A stretch of 13,325 nt of DNA from the NCBI GenBank assembly GCA_016781885.1, contig JADDPM010000059.1, forward strand, positions 1-13,325, written 5' to 3'. The notes under the pieces were generated by a model. That model saw only the letters and a program-made list of their open reading frames with translations, did no database searches and was not told where the DNA came from. The DNA is from Rubrobacter sp. (GTDB lineage Bacteria; Actinomycetota; Rubrobacteria; Rubrobacterales; Rubrobacteraceae). The position numbers were made by a program, and so were the translations under genes. Shown piece after piece: positions 7,399 through 13,040 of the stretch; the first letter of the stretch is position 1; every line of letters starts with the position of its first letter.

Positions 7399-8562
7399 GC
7401 CCTCCGAACCTCCGGGGCGCATCCCGAACGCCAGTACGGCCAGGCCAACCGCAGCGTAGAGGGCGGCCACCCACCCCAGGGAGGCCAAAGAGCCGTAGCC
7501 GAGGGCAAGGGCTCCCAGGCCCGCGCCTACGCCCTGACCGAGGTAAATGGCGGATGCATTGAGGGAGATAACTACGTGCCCCTGCCGGGGAGCTAGCTCT
7601 AGAAGCCGGTGTTGTTGGAACGGTGTGATCGCCCATCCGGCTACGCTCCAGGTTACAAGCGACACCCCCGCCCCGGCGACCGCCAGAAGGGAGCCGGCCA
7701 CCGGCATAAGGAGCGAGAAAGCCAGTAGCGAGAGCGTGACGACGACAAAGATCACAGCCAGACTCCGCCCGTAACCCCAGCGGTCGGCACCGTAACCCCC
7801 GAGGGCGTTGCCCGCTATAGCGGCCAGCCCGAAGAGCAGGAGCATCCCGCTTATTCCCCTCCCCTCGTAGCCCGTGAGCTCCCCCATGAGCGGGCCTATA
7901 TACGTGAACACGACGAAACCGGCCCCGAGCCCGATGGCGGTGAGGCTCAGAGCGGCGACGACGGCGGGTTGCTGCACGGCCCTCAGGCGTTCCCGCAGGC
8001 TCACTGGTAGGGGATTCTCGACAGCCGGCAGCAGTGCCGCTATGCCGGTCAGCGCGACGGCCCCGAGCGCGCCCACCAGCACGAAGGCCGCCCGCCAGCC
8101 GAAGTAGTCTCCGACCAGGGTGCCCAAAGGAATACCAAATGCAAAAGCGATCGTCAGCCCGCCCGTAACGGTCGCCAGGGCTCGGCCCCGTCTCTCGGGG
8201 GGAGCCAGGCTCGCACCGACGACCGCCGTCGTGGGGGTAAAGATCGCGGCCCCGCATGCGGCTATCACCCTGGAGGCAAGGAGCGGTCCGAAGGAGGAGA
8301 GTACCACGGCAGCCGCGTTGGCCGCAGCAAACACGGCGAGAGAGACGATGAGGAGCCGCTTCCTTCGAACCTGACTCGTAATCGTCACAAGTACCGGAGA
8401 GCCGACGGCGTAGACGATGGCGTACAACGTGATCAGTTGCCCGGCGGTAGGCACGGAGACCGATAGGTCTTCGGCCACGTCCCCGAGCAACCCGGCGAAC
8501 ACGAAGCTGCCCGTTCCGATCGCGAAGGTCCCCAACGCCAATACCAGAAGGCGCAGGTTCAT
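7384..8562 (-). CDS. MFS transporter, DHA1-type drug/sugar efflux family
   Basis: 392-residue, roughly 12-helix major facilitator protein, usual length for the family. The first helix LGTFAIGTGSFVFAGLL and the following DLSVSVPTAGQL are typical of the AraJ/YdhP-like DHA1 exporters. The motif A region between helices 2 and 3 is degenerate (TSQVRRKRLL). Motif C-like glycines occur in helix 5 (FAFGIPLGTLVGDYFGWR). It probably exports a small hydrophobic compound or sugar by proton antiport; the substrate is unknown. The ATG at 8562 is preceded by GGAGGG about 10 nt upstream, a good ribosome binding site. It is a single gene, divergent from the rubredoxin gene. Confidence 0.9.
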   Translation of the reverse strand: MNLRLLVLALGTFAIGTGSFVFAGLLGDVAEDLSVSVPTAGQLITLYAIVYAVGSPVLVTITSQVRRKRLLIVSLAVFAAANAAAVVLSSFGPLLASRVIAACGAAIFTPTTAVVGASLAPPERRGRALATVTGGLTIAFAFGIPLGTLVGDYFGWRAAFVLVGALGAVALTGIAALLPAVENPLPVSLRERLRAVQQPAVVAALSLTAIGLGAGFVVFTYIGPLMGELTGYEGRGISGMLLLFGLAAIAGNALGGYGADRWGYGRSLAVIFVVVTLSLLAFSLLMPVAGSLLAVAGAGVSLVTWSVAGWAITPFQQHRLLELAPRQGHVVISLNASAIYLGQGVGAGLGALALGYGSLASLGWVAALYAAVGLAVLAFGMRPGGSEGKRSG

Positions 8563-8725
8563 CTTCTGTTAGCCCTCCCGTCGGCTCTTTCGTCACGCGA
8601 TCCAACCAATAGCAAGACGATAGCACGGCTACCCGCCGCACGGTTGCGAACCCGTCGGAGAAAGCCTGCCCCATGACGGATCTGGCGAGAGCCGAGTACA
8701 GAAGCCCCCGAGACCCCGCCTTCGG

Positions 8726-8734
8726 TGCCATAAT
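8726..8734 (+). promoter_or_regulatory. Candidate extended -10 (TGcCATAAT) for the rubredoxin gene
   Basis: TG-C-CATAAT lies 34 nt before the ATG at 8769, giving a leader of about 28 nt that contains the GGAGAGGAG ribosome binding site. The remaining bases of the 206-bp gap to the divergent MFS gene show no recognisable structure to me. The open frame that extends upstream to 8673 would begin before this promoter and lacks its own ribosome binding site. Confidence 0.35.
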
Positions 8735-8768
8735 AGGTCCGTTGGTCCTGAGCGGAGAGGAGATCTAT

Positions 8769-8954
8769 ATGACCGACGAAACGCGCGGCGCGGGCGGCGA
8801 GAAGCCGGAGCCCGAAGCCCGAGGCGAAGCCGAGCCGATGAACTGGGCCTGCACCGTCTGCGGCTACAGCATCGAGGGCGACCTCCCGGAGCAGTGTCCT
8901 GACTGTGGCGCCGACAAGAAAGACTTCGAGAACGTGCCTATCCCTGGAATGTGA
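8769..8954 (+). CDS. Stand-alone rubredoxin-like protein
   Basis: 61-residue protein with a single mononuclear iron site: Cys28/Cys31 in WACTVCGYSIEG and Cys43/Cys46 in EQCPDCGADKKDFE. The compact spacing between the two CxxCG knuckles resembles the C-terminal rubredoxin domain of rubrerythrin rather than a classical 52-residue rubredoxin with its longer middle loop. A hydrophilic Glu/Pro/Ala-rich N-terminal tail of about 24 residues precedes it. I chose the ATG at 8769 because GGAGAGGAG sits 6 nt upstream; the in-frame ATG at 8673 has no such site. Its likely role is cytoplasmic one-electron transfer, perhaps to the diiron protein encoded convergently 89 bp away, which would resemble a split rubrerythrin. 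That partnership is inference. Confidence 0.85.
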   Translation: MTDETRGAGGEKPEPEARGEAEPMNWACTVCGYSIEGDLPEQCPDCGADKKDFENVPIPGM

Positions 8955-8991
8955 TAGCAGCGAAAACGGCGGTGTTTCTCAAGCATGAAGA

Positions 8992-9017
8992 AGCCCAGCC
9001 CTCCGGAGGACCGGGCT
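8992..9017. terminator. Inverted repeat between rubredoxin and ferritin-like genes
   Basis: A 26-nt imperfect inverted repeat: 13 positions per arm with 2 mismatches, outer arms AGCCC/GGGCT, centre CCTCCGGAGG. It sits between two convergent genes and probably acts as a terminator for the plus-strand rubredoxin and as a back-up for the minus strand, where TTCTT follows. Confidence 0.5.
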
Positions 9018-9024
9018 CGTGAAA

Positions 9025-9038
9025 CCGCAGCTTTGCGG
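9025..9038 (-). terminator. Intrinsic terminator-like hairpin after the ferritin-like gene
   Basis: On the minus strand CCGCA-AAGC-TGCGG forms a 5-bp GC stem with a tetraloop, followed by TTT, starting 6 nt after the ferritin-like stop codon. Weak but correctly placed. Confidence 0.5.
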
Positions 9039-9043
9039 CTACT

Positions 9044-9553
9044 CTAAGCCTTACCCTCGGCCTCGTACTCGCGCAGGAAGCCCTCAAAGAGGCGGCGGTG
9101 GCCCTGCTCGTCCTGCAGAATAGCTATCACCATGTCCTGCGTTACCGGGTCCGCCTCCTCCGTCTCCTCCACTATGCGCGTGTAGAGCTCTATAGCCTTG
9201 GTCTCAGCATCTATCACTCCCTTTATCACATGCACCACGTCCGTCTGCTCTGCGGGCGGCTGCAACGATGTCTGCTCGGCCTTGAACTCAAGCGAGCCCG
9301 GCACCACCCCGTAGAGGTCCTTTATCCGGTTGGCGAACTGCTGGGCGTGATCCAACTCCTCCTGAATGTCCTCCTCTAAGGACTCCTTTATCTCCTGGGC
9401 CCTAACCCCATCAGGGTTGGTTGAGTTGGTGACGTAGTTGATGACTGTCTCAAGCTCGGCGAAGTAGGCTTGTTTTAGGAGCTCTATTATCTGCTCGCGC
9501 TTGCCGGCCATCGCATCCGAGAGGATGCCTTCGTTTCCTCTTCCTGTCTCCAT
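9044..9553 (-). CDS. Ferritin-like diiron protein (bacterioferritin/rubrerythrin type)
   Basis: 169-residue four-helix-bundle protein. Carboxylate/His iron ligands are recognisable: Glu33 or Glu35 in AYFAELETVINY, the first ExxH Glu66/His69 in QEELDHAQQF, Glu117 in DAETKAIELY, and the second ExxH Glu149/His152 in QDEQGHRRLFEGF. The symmetric E...ExxH...E...ExxH arrangement is that of a diiron site for peroxide reduction or iron oxidation and storage; no haem-binding Met is evident. The start is ATG at 9553 with AAGGAGG 11 nt upstream; an internal ATG at 9511 would remove a non-conserved tail of 14 residues. It is monocistronic and converges on a stand-alone rubredoxin, suggesting a shared role in iron or oxidative-stress handling. 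Confidence 0.85.
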   Translation of the reverse strand: METGRGNEGILSDAMAGKREQIIELLKQAYFAELETVINYVTNSTNPDGVRAQEIKESLEEDIQEELDHAQQFANRIKDLYGVVPGSLEFKAEQTSLQPPAEQTDVVHVIKGVIDAETKAIELYTRIVEETEEADPVTQDMVIAILQDEQGHRRLFEGFLREYEAEGKA

Positions 9554-9633
9554 TACCGAAAAAACCTCCTTGTAATTCGCCTAGTATCAAATCTTGACTT
9601 ACCCTCAGGTTGGGAGGCGCGTGCCCGGTGTTC

Positions 9634-10326
9634 CTACGACGTCTCGGGCTCCCCGCCGCCGTTCTCGCAGCCGTTGCCGGAGCGGGGCGCGGTCTCGCTG
9701 ACGCGGAACTGGTCCACGAACTGCCTGAGGCGGTGGTCGTCGGCTCCTGCGAGCTCCAGCTGGTTGCGCCAGGCGGTAGCGATAACGGGGGCACGGAGGC
9801 CCGGGTACGGGCTGACGAGTACGTAGTCCTCACGGGCGATGCCGCGCAACGTCTCGATCTGGTCCTGCGGGAGGTCCGGTTGGTAGGTGATCCAGACGGC
9901 TCCATGGTCCATGGAGTGCACGGCCCTCTCGTTCTCTATCGGGGAGCTGTAGAAGCCGCACTTCTGCCAGCCCGGTGAGTGGTCCCCGTTGGTCGGGGGG
10001 TCCTGTTCGTAGGAGAGCGGTCCCTCGAAGTTCCTGTTGCTGGTCGCCGGGAAGGTCTGGACCCCCTCTGGCGGATCCTCGGGCGGGGGCTGGGCCGGGT
10101 CCTCCTGCCTCCCGCTGGCCGGCATCGCCGTATCCTCCTCCGGACTGACCGTGGCCTCGGTCGGGACTAGCGCCCGCTCCTCCGATGGCTCCTCACCGGT
10201 CGAAGCCCCTCCTATGCTCCCCGTCTCCTCGGGTGTCTCCGCCTCCTCCTCACCACCTCCCGACGTTTCCCCTCCGCAGGCAAAGAGGAACATGAGCGTA
10301 GCGAGCACGAGCAGAGCCACTAACAT
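9634..10326 (-). CDS. DUF3105 lipoprotein
   Basis: About 230 residues. A hydrophobic signal (MLVALLVLATLMFLFACGG) ends in a lipobox, L-F-A-C, with Cys17 as the lipidation site. A Gly/Glu/Pro-rich linker of about 80 residues follows, then a DUF3105 domain with its landmarks: GPLSYEQDPPTNGDHSPGW, QKCGFYSSPIENERAVHSMD, HGAVWITYQPDLP, LVSPYPGL and ATAWRNQLEL. The domain's function is unknown; conserved His and Cys residues hint at metal binding. The start is uncertain: ATG 10326, GTG 10329 (GGAG 9 nt upstream) and TTG 10350 are possible. I reject the in-frame ATG at 10428 because it lies upstream of a good promoter and reads through AT-rich, non-coding-like sequence. It probably acts on the outer face of the membrane. 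Confidence 0.85.
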   Translation of the reverse strand: MLVALLVLATLMFLFACGGETSGGGEEEAETPEETGSIGGASTGEEPSEERALVPTEATVSPEEDTAMPASGRQEDPAQPPPEDPPEGVQTFPATSNRNFEGPLSYEQDPPTNGDHSPGWQKCGFYSSPIENERAVHSMDHGAVWITYQPDLPQDQIETLRGIAREDYVLVSPYPGLRAPVIATAWRNQLELAGADDHRLRQFVDQFRVSETAPRSGNGCENGGGEPETS

Positions 10327-10388
10327 CACCCTGAGAGACTCCGGGAGCAATTGCTGAACGTCGCGGCGGCTGCTTCTAGACTTCAATA

Positions 10389-10417
10389 TATGTACCCTTG
10401 CTTCGTATTTCTCGCAA
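10389..10417 (-). promoter_or_regulatory. Candidate sigma-70-type promoter for the DUF3105 gene
   Basis: Minus strand: TTGCGA (10417-10412), a 17-nt spacer, then TACATA (10394-10389). Transcription would start near 10382, 30-55 nt before the plausible start codons. It sits in a locally AT-rich intergenic stretch (about 10376-10520), which contrasts with the surrounding GC-rich DNA. The rest of the 248-bp gap holds only the terminator at 10521-10556. Confidence 0.45.
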
Positions 10418-10520
10418 TGTAGCGACATCGTAGGCTATGCTGGTATGTGAGATGCTTGAATGACACCATATCCTTGAATTGTACAACCCGCACAATCCAA
10501 AACTCGTTTTAGAAGCAAAA

Positions 10521-10556
10521 AAGAGCCGGAGCCCCTTTTGTAGGGCTCCGGCTCTT
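10521..10556 (-). terminator. Strong intrinsic terminator of the secreted repeat-protein gene
   Basis: A perfect 14-bp stem (AAGAGCCGGAGCCC with its complement) closes an 8-nt loop. On the minus strand it is followed by a run of T residues (six including the stem end), the classic rho-independent arrangement, 18 nt after the stop codon at 10575. Confidence 0.93.
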
Positions 10557-10574
10557 GAGTGTCTAGCTAGACGC

Positions 10575-11147
10575 CTAAGCTGTCTGGCAGGCGTCGCCGA
10601 TCCCGTCGCCGTCGGTGTCAGCCTGATCAGGGTTGGCAACATCCGCACAGTTATCCGGCCCCGCATCACTACTCACATACCCCTCGGGCACTCGGTTTGA
10701 TGCAAACTCCACTGCATCTCCTGCTCCAATCCCATCCTTATCAGCGTCAAGGTAGTAGGGCTGCGGCGCAGGGCTCTGGGCATTAATAATGCTAGCCGTG
10801 AAGCTGGTCGATCCCTTGGCTGCCTTGGACTGGACCACTACCGCGTCTCCGGCCCTAAGATCACTTATCAGCGCCTTGCTGTTGTCCAGGCTGATCTTGG
10901 TAGCCGAGGCAACCTTGAACGCCACCGCCTTGTTCACAAAGGGACGGGCGGCCTGGTTGGCCTGTCTCACGTCCACGGTAACAAAGCCATTTACCTCATC
11001 TACAGAGGCGATGGTCCCCTTGAAGCTGTAGACCACCTGAGGTGCCTGCTTAGTCTTTGGGGCAGGCTTGCCCTTGGCGATGGCCGTTCCCGAAACCAGA
11101 GCCAGCATCAAGGCCGCGACCGTCACCAACAGAACCATCTTCTTCAT
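10575..11147 (-). CDS. Secreted protein with calcium-binding TSP3-like repeats
   Basis: 190 residues. A Sec signal peptide (MKKMVLLVTVAALMLALVSG) has a likely cleavage after TAIA at residue 24. Residues 38-123 form a small beta-rich domain (YSFKGTIASVDEVNGFVTVD ... ALISDLRAGDAVVVQS) that resembles DUF5666/OB-like secreted domains. The C-terminus carries calcium-type Asp-rich loops, DADKDGIG (134-141) and NPDQADTDGDGIGDAC (172-187), with Cys167 and Cys187 placed for a disulfide, as in thrombospondin type 3 repeats. No LPxTG or membrane anchor is visible, so it should be released or wall-associated. AGGAGG lies 5 nt before the ATG. A GEMM-I riboswitch ends 3 nt upstream of that site, so expression should respond to a cyclic dinucleotide. 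The role is probably in the surface or extracellular matrix; the exact function is unknown. Confidence 0.85.
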   Translation of the reverse strand: MKKMVLLVTVAALMLALVSGTAIAKGKPAPKTKQAPQVVYSFKGTIASVDEVNGFVTVDVRQANQAARPFVNKAVAFKVASATKISLDNSKALISDLRAGDAVVVQSKAAKGSTSFTASIINAQSPAPQPYYLDADKDGIGAGDAVEFASNRVPEGYVSSDAGPDNCADVANPDQADTDGDGIGDACQTA

Positions 11148-11160
11148 CTTGCCTCCTATT

Positions 11161-11230
11161 CGGTAGCCAGGCTGCCTCTTTGAAGAGGTCCTTTGCTTTG
11201 CGTCCCCGCCTCGCGACGGGTTTGCCTTTT
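11161..11230 (-). promoter_or_regulatory. GEMM-I (cyclic di-GMP class I) riboswitch
   Basis: Read on the minus strand, the leader contains the hallmark GEMM-I strings in order: AAAGGCAAACC, a hairpin CCCGTC-GCGA-GGCGGG closed by a GNRA tetraloop, GGGACGCAAAGC, then hairpin CCTCT-TCAA-AGAGG, and GGCAGCCTGGCTACCG at the 3' end. The GNRA loop docking on the second helix and the central GACGCAAAGC are the core of this class. The aptamer ends at 11161, and the AGGAGG ribosome binding site of the secreted-protein gene is at 11157-11152, so control of translation initiation is the simplest mechanism. A separate hairpin (CCGATA/TATCGG) lies just upstream at about 11236-11251. Some members of this class prefer 3',3'-cAMP-GMP; I cannot fix the ligand by eye. 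Confidence 0.92.
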
Positions 11231-11413
11231 CGTCTGCCGATATGGTTATCGGTACATCGGGGGGAAACTTTAGCCCTTTTCGAGAAATTCCGGCGCACCA
11301 TAGTATTCTGGCCGGTACATCCGGGAGACGGGTGGGAGCGTATATAGTGGACGAAAGCGTATTGTCTGAGAGGTATTACCCACCAAGAGATTTTGAGAGA
11401 GAGGAAGGTCTTA

Positions 11414-12145
11414 GTGGTAGAAGAGCGATCTAAGAGAAGAAGGGCGGTCCGGCCGCTGCTGGCGAGCCTCGGGCTGGTGGCGCTGCTCGCCATCATCCCG
11501 GCCTGCGGGGGCGGCGGCGCGGGGAGCCAGCGCGCCGAGGAGAAGCCGGCGAAAGAAGAGGCGCAGGCTACAGTGGAGAAGTCGGAGGTCGCGTCGGAGG
11601 AGACTGGGGAGGCGGACACGGATCTCGGGAACCCGAGCCTGGGGGACGAGGATGCGCCGGTAGTCATGATCGAGTATGCGGACTATCAGTGATCCGGCTG
11701 CGGTAAGTTCGCCCGTGAGGTGGAACCGGAGCTGGTGCAGAGATACATAAACGACGGGACACTGAGGCTGGAGTGGCACGACTTCCCCTACCTTGGTCAG
11801 GAATCCCGCAGGGCGGCGGTCGCCGCGAGGGCGGCCCAGGAGCAGGGCAAGTTCTGGGAGTACCACGACATCCTCTTCCAGAACCAGAAGGGAGAGAACA
11901 GCGGAGCCTTCTCGGACGAGAACCTCGTCGCCTTCGCGGAGGAGGCGGGGCTCGACATAGAGCAGTTCGAGGAGGCGCTCGCGAGCGGCAAGTACGAGGA
12001 GGTCGTGGAGGAGGACTTCCGGGAGGCCCAGAACGCGGGGATACAGGGCACCCCGAGCTTCACGATCAACGGCCAGCCGCTCGTCGGGGCGCAGCCGGTG
12101 GAGACCTTCGCCCGGGCGATAGAGGCAGCAGCCGGTAATGGTTGA
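11414..12145 (+). CDS. DsbA-like thioredoxin-fold lipoprotein, candidate selenoprotein (in-frame TGA)
   Basis: 243 codons in one frame, interrupted only by TGA at codon 93. Basic n-region ERSKRRR, hydrophobic core, and lipobox I-P-A-C give a lipid-anchored Cys31. An Ala/Glu-rich linker (35-75) leads to the DsbA/thioredoxin_4 domain: APVVMIEYADYQ, then TGA-S-G-C (Cys96), then GKFAREVEPEL, the insert helices (EWHDFPYLGQESRRAA, GKFWEYHDILFQNQ) and the cis-Pro loop GIQGTPSFTINGQP. The TGA replaces the nucleophilic first Cys of CxxC; apart from the lipidation Cys, Cys96 is the only cysteine. I chose the GTG at 11414 because AGGAAGG ends 5 nt before it; TTG at 11393 is an alternative. Starting at the GTG at 11720 would lose the export signal and active site. 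The CcdA gene overlaps the 3' end by 8 nt. It is probably an extracytoplasmic disulfide/selenenylsulfide oxidoreductase. A sequencing error or pseudogene is the alternative. Confidence 0.82.
11690..11692 (+). other. In-frame TGA, candidate selenocysteine codon
   Basis: The codon lies between ...EYADYQ and SGCGKF. In homologous DsbA-like proteins this position holds the first Cys of CPxC. The frame before and after is continuous and shows family conservation on both sides. Reading it as selenocysteine gives U-x-x-C, the usual placement of Sec in thiol oxidoreductases. Confidence 0.65.
11707..11726 (+). promoter_or_regulatory. Candidate bacterial SECIS hairpin
   Basis: GUUC (11707-11710) pairs with GAAC (11723-11726). 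After a bulged G at 11722, G-U, C-G and C-G pairs close a 5-nt loop CGUGA (11714-11718) carrying a GU. The loop starts 21 nt after the TGA, inside the 16-37 nt range expected for bacterial SECIS elements, and has a G among its first two bases. An outer helix TCCG/CGGA (11693-11696 with 11727-11730) could stack beneath. It was folded by eye; alternative pairings such as CGGU/ACCG (11701-11704 with 11725-11728) exist. Confidence 0.5.
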
Positions 12146-13040
12146 GGTCTCCTACCTCGCGGCGTTCTTTGGCGGGGTGCTCTCGCTCTTGAGCCCGTGC
12201 AGCGCCCTCCTCTTACCGGCCTTCTTCGCCTACGCCTTCCAGTCGCGCAAGGCCCTGGTCGGTAAGACGGCGGTCTTCTACGCGGGTTTGTGCGTGACGC
12301 TGGTGCCGCTCGGGATGGGGATCTCCGCCGTCAGCAGGCTGTTCTACGGCCAGCGGAGCACGCTTATCATGGTCGCCGGCATAGTCATCATCCTGCTCGG
12401 CGTGATGCAACTCCTGGGTCGCGGGTTCGAGCTCGGGCCGCTCTCTCGTCTGAGCGGGAAGGTACGGGGGGAGTCGGCCTGGTCTACCTTCGCTCTGGGC
12501 GCGGTTTACGGGTTCGCGGGCTTCTGCTCCGGCCCGATCCTGGGCGCGGTGCTCACGGTCGCCGCCTCTAGCGGACAGGTGCTAGGAGGGGCGGGGCTGC
12601 TGGCGATCTACGCTTTGGGAATGGCCGCCCCCCTCTTCCTGCTGGCCCTCCTCTGGGACCGCTTCGAGTTAGGCAAGCGCCGCTGGCTGCGAGGCCGGGA
12701 GGTCTTCTCCATAGGCCGCCTGCGCATGCACACCACGAACCTCGTCTCGGGGCTAATGTTCATCGTGCTCGGGGCGGTCTTCATAGCCTACGAGGGGACC
12801 AGTGCACTCTCGGGCCTCTACGAGCAGAACGGGGCCGTGGATATAGCTTTCGCCGCCGAGAGATGGGCGAGCTCCCTCGCCGGGAGCATCCCAGACGTCC
12901 TCGTGCTCTTGCTCGTCGCGGCACTCGCTCTGGTGCTCGTGGCTTACGAACGCCGCAAGCGCCATCGTAAATCGAGCGCTACTCCCGAAGACGAGGAGGG
13001 GGTCGAGGAGACCAGGCAGCCGGACGAGGCGAGGCGCTAA
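12138..13040 (+). CDS. CcdA/DsbD-like membrane thiol electron carrier
   Basis: 300-residue polytopic protein of the CcdA/DsbD transmembrane family, which passes electrons from cytoplasmic thioredoxin across the membrane. Paired active-site cysteines are Cys21 in SLLSPCSALLLPAFFAYAF (helix 1) and Cys130 in YGFAGFCSGPILGAVLT (helix 4), the two symmetric halves of the family. Hydrophobic segments lie at about 5-32, 42-66, 75-94, 114-142, 150-173, 203-218 and 253-269, followed by a charged tail of about 30 residues. The extra C-terminal helix after residue 250 goes beyond the common six-helix CcdA core. The ATG at 12138 overlaps the preceding gene by 8 nt, implying translational coupling, so the DsbA-like lipoprotein is its likely client. 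It could instead serve cytochrome c maturation, but no such genes are nearby. Confidence 0.88.
   Translation: MVEVSYLAAFFGGVLSLLSPCSALLLPAFFAYAFQSRKALVGKTAVFYAGLCVTLVPLGMGISAVSRLFYGQRSTLIMVAGIVIILLGVMQLLGRGFELGPLSRLSGKVRGESAWSTFALGAVYGFAGFCSGPILGAVLTVAASSGQVLGGAGLLAIYALGMAAPLFLLALLWDRFELGKRRWLRGREVFSIGRLRMHTTNLVSGLMFIVLGAVFIAYEGTSALSGLYEQNGAVDIAFAAERWASSLAGSIPDVLVLLLVAALALVLVAYERRKRHRKSSATPEDEEGVEETRQPDEARR

Noticed and set aside
7229..8731. 500-codon minus-strand frame overlapping the MFS gene and polymerase end
   Set aside because: Arg/Gly/Pro-rich shadow of the MFS transporter, which has clear membrane helices in another frame.
8673..8768. N-terminal extension of the rubredoxin to the ATG at 8673
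   Set aside because: No ribosome binding site there, while GGAGAGGAG lies 6 nt before the ATG at 8769.
10327..10428. N-terminal extension of the DUF3105 protein to the ATG at 10428
   Set aside because: It would put about 34 non-hydrophobic residues before the lipoprotein signal, and it lies upstream of the best promoter.
11720..12145. A separate gene starting at GTG 11720 downstream of the TGA
   Set aside because: It begins inside the DsbA fold, just after the active site, with no ribosome binding site. It makes sense only as the continuation of the frame from 11414.
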